A stretch of 42,051 nt of DNA from Chloroflexota bacterium (GTDB lineage: Bacteria; Chloroflexota; Anaerolineae; UBA7937; B3-Chlor), in contig JAUWLF010000028.1 of NCBI GenBank assembly GCA_030613785.1, positions 1 through 42,051 on the forward strand. The letters are read 5' to 3'. A program made the translations under genes and the position numbers. Below are positions 8,013 to 15,484 of this stretch, piece by piece. Position 1 is the stretch's first letter. Every line of letters starts with the position of its first letter. The notes beneath the pieces are model-generated. The model was not told the DNA's origin. It saw only the letters and a list, made by a program, of their open reading frames with translations, and did not search any database.

Positions 8013-8240
8013 TTACGAATCTTCGTTGTCTAACAGGACTATCTCGAAGGCACGGGCTATGGCTCCATACGGGCACAACTCCTCACAGTCCCCACAGTAC
8101 TGGCAGTCCTCAGCGTGCGCCATGACCGCGTGTCCATTCTCCAGCGTCAGAGCCCCTACAGGACAGACGGCCACGCAATCGCCACACCCCATGCACAGCT
8201 CCCGGTCTATCTCTGGCGCCATTGTGTCCCCTGGACTCAT
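8013..8240 (-). CDS. 2[4Fe-4S] ferredoxin
   Basis: A small bacterial-type ferredoxin with two complete motifs: [12 protein letters not shown] and [12 protein letters not shown], separated by [16 protein letters not shown]. It carries low-potential electrons in the cytoplasm. The start is ambiguous. The ATG at 8240 has GGGAGG 4 nt upstream. The ATG at 8222 (MAPEIDREL) has AGGGGA 4 nt upstream and is the more usual beginning for the family. A TTG at 8267 lies so close to the predicted transcription start (about 8276) that it is unlikely. It is the first gene of the ten-gene run under promoter 1, and its stop is 10 bp from the next gene. Confidence 0.9.
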   Translation of the reverse strand: MSPGDTMAPEIDRELCMGCGDCVAVCPVGALTLENGHAVMAHAEDCQYCGDCEELCPYGAIARAFEIVLLDNEDS

Positions 8241-8260
8241 CATGCCTCCCAAAACAAAAA

Positions 8261-8325
8261 CGATCAACCTCCCGACATCCTCAGTATACGGGATGGTTGA
8301 CCGCCTGTCTGTGACAAAAGTCTCA
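8261..8325 (-). promoter_or_regulatory. CRP-box class II promoter 1 (ferredoxin operon)
   Basis: On the minus strand TGAGACTTTTGTCACA (8325-8310) lies 21 bp upstream of the hexamer TATACT (8288-8283). Seen on plus, the operator is TGTGAC-AAAA-GTCTCA, one base from the CRP consensus TGTGA-N6-TCACA. If the hexamer is -12 to -7, the operator centre is -41.5 and the start point is about 8276. An inverted repeat GGTTGACCG (8295-8303) / CGATCAACC (8261-8269) brackets the -10. Three sister promoters lie near 15535, 16654 and 16899. Confidence 0.8.
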
Positions 8326-8340
8326 TCTTCGCATTGGATT

Positions 8341-8424
8341 CTACATCATCGCCTCTTCTTCCAATCCCTCCCAATCCAGAATGATGAGCCATTGGCGATC
8401 CATGCGAAGGAGACCTCCGTCCTC
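8341..8424 (-). pseudogene. 3'-end remnant of a Crp/Fnr gene
   Basis: Twenty-seven codons before a TAG read GGLLRMDRQWLIILDW, EGLEEEAMM. They align end to end with the last residues of the intact regulator at 16930-17610 (EGLIRFDRHRLIILD, EGLENRAMV), with 17 of 27 residues identical. Nothing upstream (8425-8548) continues the gene. It sits just upstream of CRP-box promoter 1, as the intact gene sits upstream of promoter 4. Confidence 0.75.
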
Positions 8425-8548
8425 GGACCTATGCAGTAATCGCGGAAGGAATCGACCGCGCTCGCATACTGATTGGCTGCGCCTGTACCATACGTGGGAG
8501 GCCCAGGTGACTGACCTGGGAGCATGAATTCGACCAGAGATTGACTGT

Positions 8549-10108
8549 TCAGTCCTCTATGATCACGTATCTGTTTATGAGTTCTTCTGCTACTGGTGCC
8601 ACTTCCAGCCAGAAGCGCTTGTTCTCGGGATCCCCGGGGGCGAAGAGATGGTCGTACTTGACCCGGTCATCTCCTCGCGGCCCGCGCTCAGCGGCGCGGA
8701 TCGCAAACTCATGTAACTGGCGCGCACTGGTTAACTTGGAGGCTAGCGCAATGTAATAGAGGCCGAGCTTTTCCACCGCTCGTATATCTCGCCCAGTGTC
8801 ATTCCCCGCCCGCATGAATTGGCTGAGAACCACCAGGACCCGATCTCCAAAGCTCATCTGGGGAATCACAATCTGGTTCTCTACGGGGATCCGGCTAAGG
8901 AGATCGCTCCCCTTGGGACGGGATGCGAGCCGCTGCTTCATCCCGTCCAGGCTGAATCCAGAGCTGCCCGCCAGGACGAACACGACCCGCCCAGTTCCTT
9001 CGACAGCCGAGTCTAGATAAGGCAAGAGCACCTCGTAGGGCCATGTCTCATCAGGCTTGGCATCTATCTCGTCGACCAAAGCGAGGGATGGTCTTGTGTT
9101 CTGAGCCAATTCGGAAAGCCCGGAACGATACTCCTGCTCGCTGAGTTTGGCGAGGTTGAGTTCAACATAGCGACAGGTTCTTGAGAGCGATTCAGCAATC
9201 TGCTGTGCGAAATAGGTCTTACCGCTGCCAGGTGCCGCCCAGATAAGGTAGTTCTCCCTTCTGTGGCTCTGCTCTTCAATCCCAGCTACAATTCTCTGCC
9301 GCGCGTCCTTCAATGCGTTCAGCACGGTTTCCTCATATCGTGTGTACTTGCCGACGACTTGATACCGTGACAACTTGACCACGTCCAGATCAGCGATAAA
9401 GGGATACTGCCAGAGGGGGCTAGCCTTTCCTACCTCCTTCAGAGCAGCGTGGTACTCGGTGAGGTAGTCCTCCGCCTTTTCGAGGCAATCCGGGTCAAGA
9501 CGATTTCTAAACAGGCGACTACTGAAGACCTTAGCCCAATCTGCCACCAACATGACATAGTCTTCCGCCGCGCGATGATAGAGTGACCATCTGTTGACAT
9601 GCTCTTCCGACCGGAAGAGATTCATGCGGCTTCAATTGAACGCGGCAGAGCCTTCCCTCCAATACGCAAAGGGGGAGATCATGTAGCCGACGGCCGTCGG
9701 CGGATCTACTTCCAAGATCTTGTCATCCTTCATGCGGATGAAGATCGGCTGCCCACAATCCAGGCAATGGGTCTGAATGCCGACCTCTTTGCCAGGGAGA
9801 AGCCAGCGCACGGCCAGCGCCTCCATGCCTCACAGAGCGTACCACTTCTGCTGGCCATCCACCGACACCAGATGGTGAGTGGGGATATTCGAAAAAGGCC
9901 CCCACACCTCTATGTAGTCCGTGTCATGGCTCAACCAGCAGGTGGCGGCAGGCGCTGCTTCGGCCGCCTCTCGCTGCAGCTCCCTGGCCTCGTCGGGCCG
10001 CAACCCCATAATCTGAGCCAGCTCCGTGTAGTGCGGTGCACGTCCTGTCTGTACAAAGTGCTCCAGAATGGTGGTGTAGGCGCGCTGCACCAACTTCGCT
10101 TCGGTCAT
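8549..10108 (-). CDS. Predicted selenoprotein: MerB-like domain with two Sec, fused to AAA+ ATPase
   Basis: One frame of 519 residues interrupted only by UGA at 9830-9832 (codon 93) and 9632-9634 (codon 159). Residues 1-225 match alkylmercury lyase: winged-helix start TEAKLVQRAYTTI, then FSNIPTHHLVSVDG, WYAL-U-GMEALAV aligning with MerB YAWCALD (Cys96), CLDCGQPI, DPPTAVGYMI, and FN-U-SRMNLFRSEEHV aligning with the MerB Cys159 region. MerB Asp99 is Glu here. From about 250 an AAA+ domain follows: APGSGKT (Walker A, about 293-298), LALVDEID (Walker B), VVFVLAGSSG. ATG 10108 has GGAAGG upstream; the apparent internal starts at 9826 and 9625 have no good one. Known MerB cleaves carbon-mercury bonds using Cys96/Asp99/Cys159. 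The fusion, and selenocysteine at both cysteines, are inferences from the sequence. Substrate is uncertain. Confidence 0.82.
9598..9626 (-). promoter_or_regulatory. SECIS hairpin for second UGA of the MerB-like gene
   Basis: In the RNA, CUCUUCC-GGUC-GGAAGAG forms a perfect 7-bp stem with a four-base loop. The flanking CAUG...CAUG adds 4 bp across an AAU bulge. The loop begins 19 nt after the UGA at 9634-9632 and starts with GG. This matches the published bacterial SECIS description: a short hairpin inside the coding region, loop about 16-37 nt from UGA, with G among the first two loop bases. Confidence 0.82.
9796..9824 (-). promoter_or_regulatory. Possible SECIS hairpin for first UGA of the MerB-like gene
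   Basis: After the UGA at 9832-9830, a lower stem GGAG/CUCC and an upper stem GGCC/GGCU (one G-U pair) can form around the loop GUGCGCU, which begins 18 nt after UGA and starts with G. An alternative stem GCGC/GCGC gives a loop starting 13 nt after UGA. The structure is weaker than the one for the second UGA. Confidence 0.5.
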
Positions 10109-10284
10109 GTCAAGCCTTCCTTTCACTAGTGCTGGATAGCCAGACTGCGCAACTCGTAGGCTGCGCCGAGGACCCACGCACGATATCCAAGGATAGTTTG
10201 AGTCCAGCTGCCTTTGCATGGGACCGCAACGTCAAAGTGCGGCATGGGCATGAGGCGCGATGAAGCTCACCGCTACTTCTCAGC

Positions 10285-10593
10285 CTATCCCTGCTCCGCC
10301 ATCTCTCTGACCATGGCCATCGTTTCGGCTAGATGTTCCACCGGGGCCACCCTGAAGTCTTGAGGCATGGGTATTGAGCTCACGAAGCGCTATATCGCAC
10401 CGACGCTGTCGGCTTCGAGCAGCGCGAAAGCTACGTGCTCAGGTGCACCGGTGACCAGGAAGTGCACCTTCACGCCCAGCTCTTTGCTAAGCTCCTGGAG
10501 TCCGTCAGCAGCCGCGACGGTCTCCGCTCGTATGGCGGGGTTATAGCCGGGACAGTTGTCTTCGGTATGCGTCATGGTGACGTGGAAAAGCAT
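10285..10593 (-). pseudogene. Small conserved protein gene interrupted by one TAG
   Basis: From ATG 10593 the frame reads MLFHVTMTHTEDNCPGYNP, then LGVKVHFLVTGAPEHVAFAL, LEADSVGAI, and meets TAG at 10390-10392 (codon 68). The same frame continues sensibly as RFVSSIPMPQDFRVAPVEHL and AMVREMAEQG to a stop at 10285-10287, giving the full 102-residue length expected for this family of small alpha-beta proteins. Only one base change separates it from an intact gene, so it is either a young pseudogene, a sequencing error or a readthrough case. The function is unknown. It lies 25 bp after the ABM-like copy B and upstream of the MerB-like gene. Confidence 0.7.
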
Positions 10594-10618
10594 TGTTTAC
10601 CTGCAGTGTTGGCGTTCA

Positions 10619-10909
10619 TTAGTTTTCAATGTGGTAGAACTCGCGGCGACCGGATTCAACCAGGGGGGTCATGCGGGCGAACCAGCCACCGAATTCGCCT
10701 CGAGCGAAGATTTCGGCGACGCGCCGCTCCCACTCAGCCAGGCTCTCCACTTTTGTCTCGACGACGACGGTGAAGAAGGGGCCGCTGACATCAGTAAGGA
10801 TGCGGTCGGCATAGCCTTGGGGCCACTTTTGGCGGGCCTCTTTGAAAAGGGCCACCAGCTCGCCTCCCTTACCGTACTTTGCCTGAAATCCGTCACGTAC
10901 TAGTATCAT
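10619..10909 (-). CDS. ABM-like small protein, duplicate copy B
   Basis: A 96-residue paralogue of 1479-1772: MILVRDGFQAKYGKGGELV, FFTVVVETKVESLAEWERR, IFARGEF, WFARM. It is a dimeric alpha-beta barrel of ABM/NIPSNAP type with unknown function. Its start matches that of copy A, with AAGGAG upstream. It heads a colinear set with the TAG-interrupted gene and the MerB-like selenoprotein gene. Copy A in turn heads a set with a DsrE fossil and an MFS fossil. The gene and about 150 bases of upstream DNA form one duplicated block. Selection has kept both proteins open, so they are probably in use. Confidence 0.75.
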   Translation of the reverse strand: MILVRDGFQAKYGKGGELVALFKEARQKWPQGYADRILTDVSGPFFTVVVETKVESLAEWERRVAEIFARGEFGGWFARMTPLVESGRREFYHIEN

Positions 10910-11061
10910 TGTCGACTTATCTCCTTTTCACATCTGTGCTCGTTTTCGTAGCGTCCAACGTGATCGGGGTTTGCGAACCGACCGAACGGCATCTAGGAGA
11001 GCCGGTGACGCGAGCCGCAAACTCCGTGTTAGCCTACCCGAAGAGCAGGCGACCAAAGAAA
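10910..11061 (-). repeat. Duplicated upstream region, copy B
   Basis: Matches 1773-1920 across about 150 bases with many conserved blocks (ACCGACCGAACG, GCCGGTGACGCGA, TCCGTGTTAGCCTA, GAAGAGCA). It marks the duplicated promoter region of the ABM-like pair. The rest up to 11221 (about 160 bases) holds no gene I can support. Confidence 0.75.
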
Positions 11062-11221
11062 AGAGAACTCATAGTTCGACCGCCCAGCCCCCTCGTCATG
11101 CGGACGGCGGTGATTGAGAATGCCTCTGGCTCAGCACCGTGGGAGTACCACCTGGGAATGGGACGGTGGCCCACAAATTAGAACAGGCTACTCCGGGCGG
11201 TGACGGCCGCGAAGCGCTCCC

Positions 11222-11659
11222 CTAGGCTCCGGCTTCCAGCAGGTCCTTCATGGTGGCCAGATTGGTTTCGTACTGTCTCCGCATCATGCGGGCGGCGAGT
11301 GGCTCGGCCATTTTGAGAAACCCACCAATCTCGGCATCGAATGCGAAGGTGGCTTTTGTGCCGCCATCGACGGACTCGAAGGTGTAGCCGCCCCCGCCTG
11401 TTATGGGCCCTGAGGTCACCTTGATGTTGTACCTCTTGTTTGGCTCATAGGCACTGACCTCATTGTCGACCTCGGTCCGCCGGCCCAGAAACTTGACCGC
11501 GGTGGTGAACGTTGTCCCCAGGCCCACCGGACCTTCGGTAGTTTTCTTGACTTCCACGAGTTCGGCAGACCACTGCGTCATCTTGTCGAGGTCGGTCACA
11601 AACGAGAAGACCTCCTCGACCGGCCGGTTGATCACCGCGCTCAGTTCCATCTTTGCCAT
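11222..11659 (-). CDS. SRPBCC family protein (polyketide cyclase/CoxG-like)
   Basis: A 145-residue SRPBCC protein. It opens MAKMELSAVINRPVEEVFSF, the usual first strand and helix, followed by WSAELVEVKKTTEGP, a central sheet (YNIKVTSGPI, GGYTFESVDG) and the long C-terminal helix (FLKMAEPLAARMMRRQYETN). The fold holds a hydrophobic cavity for small ligands; nothing identifies the ligand. TAAGGAGGTATTGAG precedes the ATG at 11659, a strong ribosome site. It stands alone between the duplicated block and a 220-base gap. No CRP box is visible upstream. Confidence 0.8.
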   Translation of the reverse strand: MAKMELSAVINRPVEEVFSFVTDLDKMTQWSAELVEVKKTTEGPVGLGTTFTTAVKFLGRRTEVDNEVSAYEPNKRYNIKVTSGPITGGGGYTFESVDGGTKATFAFDAEIGGFLKMAEPLAARMMRRQYETNLATMKDLLEAGA

Positions 11660-11883
11660 CTCAATACCTCCTTAATTGTTATTGTCTTTCGTCCATTGTC
11701 GTTTGGCTGTCTTGGTTGGCCACCATCGAGTGCCCACTGCTACTCTGGCTCAGCAGACCAAAAGCAAACGGTGGTGGCTTGCCGGGCCCTTGACATTCTT
11801 CATTCGTGTCCGGGGCTAGTCAGATACCACTTCCGCGTCGGCTCGATCCTCCTTCCCTGAGTGTCCTGAGTATGGTAGGTCAT

Positions 11884-12066
11884 CTAATAGGTGATATGTA
11901 GTATGTGGCGACCGCCAGAGCTGAGCAGGTGTTGTTTTTCGATCGCACGACGCTGTTCCGGCGACGGTGGCCGGTGTACTCGCTTCGCGGCGGGCGCTGG
12001 CGTGCCCTCAACTTGCTTTCTTAGTATCCTTACGCTAATCCCTTGGCCTTTCCACGTTAGTTCCAT
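11884..12066 (-). CDS. Small basic protein, unknown
   Basis: A 60-residue open frame starting MELTWKGQGISVRILRKQ, with VHRPPSPEQRRAIEKQHLL and ending HILHITY. AAGGAGGTAGAA directly before the ATG at 12066 is an excellent Shine-Dalgarno sequence, which is the main reason to call it. The protein is rich in basic residues and has no cysteine, membrane segment or family I recognise. Neighbours are the kinase/regulator pair upstream (behind a terminator) and an SRPBCC gene downstream, so it is probably its own transcription unit. Confidence 0.5.
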   Translation of the reverse strand: MELTWKGQGISVRILRKQVEGTPAPAAKRVHRPPSPEQRRAIEKQHLLSSGGRHILHITY

Positions 12067-12171
12067 TTCTACCTCCTTAGTTGTTTTGGTGTGTACACAT
12101 AGCATACTCCTCAATCCTGAAAGGGGCCTGAATCAGCCCCCCTTCCTCCTGAATAAGTCCTGAAAAAGAGC

Positions 12172-12206
12172 GACCCTCCCGCAGGTTTACCACCCGCGGG
12201 AGGGTC
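12172..12206 (-). terminator. Rho-independent terminator after the response regulator gene
   Basis: A perfect 11-bp inverted repeat GACCCTCCCGC / GCGGGAGGGTC with a 13-base loop. Read on the minus strand it is followed by GCTCTTTTT. It lies 24 bp past the response regulator stop. Its arms share ACCCTCCCG with the hairpin at 19595-19627, so it may also belong to an intergenic repeat family. Confidence 0.8.
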
Positions 12207-12229
12207 ACTGAGCCGTAAGCACCCTGGGA

Positions 12230-12922
12230 TTATGGTGGCCCCACGAAGTGGTATCCCACGCCAGGCTCGGTGAGGATGTACTCGGGGTTGCTGGGATCTG
12301 GCTCGATTTTGCGCCGCAGGCGGCGCACGTACGCCCACACGTACTCTGTCTCGTCACCGTACTCGGGACCCCAAACCGCCTGCAAGAGAGCCCGATGAGT
12401 GAGCACGCGCCCGGCATTGATCGCGAGCTGCGCCAACAGCTCGTACTCCGTAGGGGTTAGTCGCACCTCGCGGTCTTGCACCGTCACGAGCCGCGCGGCG
12501 AAATCGATCTTCAGCTCCCCCGCGGTCACCGGAGGACGCAACGTCACCCCGGTCCGGGCGCTGCGACGCAGCGCGGCCCGCACCCGGGCCAACATCTCCT
12601 CCACCCCAAAGGGCTTCGTCAGGTAATCGTCTGCTCCCAGGTCCAAGGCGCTCACGACGTCTTTTTCCTGCCCTCGCGCGCTAAGCATGATGATCGGTAC
12701 GTCTGACCGCTGGCGGATGGCCTGGCACACTTCAAAGCCATCCGGGCCTGGCATCATGATGTCCAGGATGATCAGGTCCACCACCGATTCGTCAAACACC
12801 TTGAGCGCCGTCCGACCGTCGGCAGCGGTCAGCACGTCGTAGCCCCGCGCGCGTAGGTTGGCGCCAACGTATTTCACGGTCTCCGGCTCGTCATCTACTA
12901 CCAAGACTCTCGGCTTTTTCAT
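12230..12922 (-). CDS. OmpR/PhoB-family response regulator
   Basis: A 230-residue response regulator. The receiver domain (2-118) has the acidic pair D10/D11 in VLVVDDEP, the phosphoacceptor D54 in LIILDIMMPG, and the lysine in DYLTKPFG. The DNA-binding winged helix (about 130-228) shows LTPTEYELLAQLAINAGRVLTHRALLQAVWG and YVRRLRRKIEPDP, typical of the KdpE/PhoB group. The ATG at 12922 (MKKPRVLVVDD) has GGAG upstream; the open frame extends further upstream but only as antisense of the kinase region. It starts 10 bp after the kinase stop, so the pair is one operon. The target promoters are not visible. Confidence 0.93.
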   Translation of the reverse strand: MKKPRVLVVDDEPETVKYVGANLRARGYDVLTAADGRTALKVFDESVVDLIILDIMMPGPDGFEVCQAIRQRSDVPIIMLSARGQEKDVVSALDLGADDYLTKPFGVEEMLARVRAALRRSARTGVTLRPPVTAGELKIDFAARLVTVQDREVRLTPTEYELLAQLAINAGRVLTHRALLQAVWGPEYGDETEYVWAYVRRLRRKIEPDPSNPEYILTEPGVGYHFVGPP

Positions 12923-12932
12923 CGCTCCACAC

Positions 12933-15155
12933 TCACTCGGGGCTGTCCACCCCATCCACCGGCAGGCTGAAATAGAAACGCGAACCCACACCCGGCGTGC
13001 TCTCGACCCAGATGCGGCCGCCGTGGGCTTCGACGATGCCCTTGCAGATGGCCAACCCCAGCCCGGTGCCTGCGACCCGGACTCCCTCACCGTCTGCGCG
13101 ATAGAACCGTTCAAAGATGCGCTCCAGGTGCTCCGCGTCAATGCCGATGCCCTCGTCGACCACGGAAAAGAGTACCTGGTCGCCTTGGCGCTCAACTCCA
13201 ACTGTGATCGGCGTGCCGCGACTGGAGTACTTCACAGCGTTCTCTATCAGGTTAATCAGTACGACTTCGATCTCACGGCCGTCCACAAATAAGGTCGGCA
13301 GGTCAGGCACCACGCGAAGACGCACCTGCCGGTCGGCGGCCAGGTTGCGCCGCCACTGTAACGCCCCTTTCGCCAGGTCATGGGCCTGGTGCCAATCTTT
13401 TTCCATCGGCAGTGCGGCGGCCTCTAGGCGGGACAACTGCAGGATCTTCTCCACCAAGTTGGCGAGCCGATCGGTCTCTCGGCTGATGCTCTCCAAGAAA
13501 TCGCGCTGCGTGGGCGCGTCCCACTCCACGTCGGTCTGAAGGAGGGTCGTGGCGAAGCCTTTGATGTGATGAAGCGGCGTGCGCAGCTCGTGCGAGACCA
13601 TGGAGATGAATTCGTCTTTCAGTCGCTCGACCTCTTTGCGCTCCGTCAAGTCGTGCACGATGTGCATCACCCCCGCTAGGCGGCCAGTGGCATCTGTGAT
13701 GCGCCCGTAACTGATCTCAATCGAGACCTCTTTGCCGGACACCGTCCTGATGCATCCTTCAATTGTCCCGCTCTCGGCGTCCGGGTGCCGGAAGGGGCAA
13801 AGAACGTCGCAGATGGAGGCTCCATCAATGGTATGCACCTCCAACAGGTAGCGGCAGGTCTCCCCGAGCAACTCCTCCCGGCGCCGCCCGGTCAGCCGTT
13901 CCAGTGCCGAGTTCACCATCACGACGCCCCGCCGCGAGTCGCTGACCCAGATGGCGTCCGGAGAGGCCTCGATGGCCGTTATAGCTTTGCTCTGCTCCTC
14001 GGCAACTCTGCCGTACGACTCCTGCAACTGCCGGGCCATGCGGTTGAAGGCCTGGCTCAGTTTTCCAATCTCGTCCGCACCCGTTGTGTGGACACGCGCG
14101 CCCAGGTCGCCTCCCGCAATCGCCTGCGCTTTGACCGTCAACTCCTGGAGGGGACGAGCCATCCGAGCCCTCACGAGCATCGCCACTCCTATCGCCAAGA
14201 TCATGCCGAGGAGCAGACTCACTATAACCGCCTGGACGGCCTCCTGGTGTAGTCCCCAGAAGAGCTGGTTAGGCAAACCCACGCTCAGGGTGCCCACCAC
14301 CTGGCCACGCCCGTCGCGGATTGGATCTATTGCCATCAGGAACGGCACGCCCTGGATCCTCAAGGTGCCACGGTAGGGAGTACCGGCTTCCACCTGCGCC
14401 ATGACGTCCTCAGGCAGTAGGTCGCCCAGGGCTGAACTCCCGCTCGGTTCTTTCAAAGAAGTGGCGACGATCATTCTGCGATGGCTGATGAAGACAATCG
14501 GCCCATGCAGTTCCTGGCCGACTGTCGTGTGCTCGAGATGGCCGTGCAGCTTCTCCCGTAGCGTGTCGGGCACATAAGAGTCGCCGTCCAGCAGGTCGCC
14601 GGCGACGATGAGGCCGCAGACCGAGCCGTCGCACAGGATGGGGCTGACCACGACCACTGCAAGCCCGCCGCCGGAGGAGGGAGTGGCCCAGTACCCCGTG
14701 GGCAGGAGATCGGGTATGAGGATCTCGCTCGAAAGAAGGGCCTCTCGGCGCTCAACCACAGGGGCGATCAGATCGTTGAGGAGAGGAAGGTCATCTGGCT
14801 GCTCCGAGTCGAGCCCAGCCACCACTCGACCATCCGGATCGGCCACGAGCCACAGATCTACGTAGGGGTAGAAGTCCTTCCAGGCACTCATCTCCCGGCG
14901 CAAGCCAGCAGCGTCACGCAGCCGGATAAGGTCTTGCAGAGAGGTTTCGGCCGCGGCCTGGAGCATCCCGAGGCGTATCTGCTGACCCCGGTTCCAGTAT
15001 TCGACCCACGCCGTTTGCAGGCTGTGCTCGAGGGTCTCCTGCGCGCTGCGTGCCATCGCCCGATCGATTAGGTGGGTAGTCAAAACGCCCAATCCGATGA
15101 TCGGCCCTAAGATCACCAGCAGAAGGAGGAGGGTGAACTTCTGTGTCAGCCTCAT
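12933..15155 (-). CDS. Membrane sensor histidine kinase (CACHE-like, HAMP, PAS, HisKA, HATPase)
   Basis: A 740-residue inner-membrane kinase. One membrane helix lies at about 9-30 (FTLLLLLVILGPIIGLGVL). It is followed by an extracytoplasmic double-CACHE-like sensor of about 280 residues (YPYVDLWLVADPDGRVVAGL, GTLRIQGVPFLMAIDPI). A second helix (AVIVSLLLGMILAIGVAML), HAMP, then a PAS domain with the cysteine pair ICDVLCP come next. HisKA has the phosphorylated H522 in MVSHELRTPLHH, and HATPase shows NLIENAVKYSS, DEGIGI and GTGLGLAI. The periplasmic sensor suggests a small organic ligand. CRP-box promoter 2 lies about 350 bp upstream, so it may be the promoter of this operon. Confidence 0.93.
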   Translation of the reverse strand: MRLTQKFTLLLLLVILGPIIGLGVLTTHLIDRAMARSAQETLEHSLQTAWVEYWNRGQQIRLGMLQAAAETSLQDLIRLRDAAGLRREMSAWKDFYPYVDLWLVADPDGRVVAGLDSEQPDDLPLLNDLIAPVVERREALLSSEILIPDLLPTGYWATPSSGGGLAVVVVSPILCDGSVCGLIVAGDLLDGDSYVPDTLREKLHGHLEHTTVGQELHGPIVFISHRRMIVATSLKEPSGSSALGDLLPEDVMAQVEAGTPYRGTLRIQGVPFLMAIDPIRDGRGQVVGTLSVGLPNQLFWGLHQEAVQAVIVSLLLGMILAIGVAMLVRARMARPLQELTVKAQAIAGGDLGARVHTTGADEIGKLSQAFNRMARQLQESYGRVAEEQSKAITAIEASPDAIWVSDSRRGVVMVNSALERLTGRRREELLGETCRYLLEVHTIDGASICDVLCPFRHPDAESGTIEGCIRTVSGKEVSIEISYGRITDATGRLAGVMHIVHDLTERKEVERLKDEFISMVSHELRTPLHHIKGFATTLLQTDVEWDAPTQRDFLESISRETDRLANLVEKILQLSRLEAAALPMEKDWHQAHDLAKGALQWRRNLAADRQVRLRVVPDLPTLFVDGREIEVVLINLIENAVKYSSRGTPITVGVERQGDQVLFSVVDEGIGIDAEHLERIFERFYRADGEGVRVAGTGLGLAICKGIVEAHGGRIWVESTPGVGSRFYFSLPVDGVDSPE

Positions 15156-15270
15156 CCCTCGTCCGCCTCTCGGTCCTTCAATCTTCCTCCCACGGTCCTC
15201 TGGTCGGCAGTTGTCCGCCTAGTGGGCATCCCCAGCTGCGCCATCCTGGCGAGCCTGTCGCCAGCGTCAG

Positions 15271-15464
15271 CGGAGGGAAGAGTTCGATGATGTGCCGCCT
15301 CCACTCGACCGGGCTCTGCATCTCAGGCTCTGCGGCGATGGCAAAGAAAGGCCCACTGAACTCGGCTAGGATGCCGTCCGCAGCGACCGGTCCACTTTCT
15401 CGCTGACCCCCTCCAGGAGTTCTGCCAGTTCGCCTCCCTCCGCGCTCTACCTGAAAGACATCCT
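15271..15464 (-). pseudogene. Broken third copy of the ABM-like gene
   Basis: The minus strand reads DVFQVERG, then after a frameshift GGELAELLEGVSEKVD, then after another shift GILAEFSGPFFAIAAEPEMQ and SPVEWRRHIIELF. These pieces line up in order with FQAKYGKGGELVALFKE, DRILTDASGSFFTVVTETEV and SLAEWERRSAEVF of copies A and B. It starts about 40 bases downstream of the predicted start point of CRP-box promoter 2, so this promoter once drove it. The rest of the gap between 15156 and 15674 holds only that promoter and sequence I cannot assign. Confidence 0.7.
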
Positions 15465-15484
15465 CGTTCGAAGAGAAACAAAGA

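Noticed and set aside
9632..9826. A separate 64-residue gene starting MEALAV
   Set aside because: It is the middle of the MerB-like frame between the two UGA codons; it lacks a good ribosome site and has the family's mid-domain sequence.
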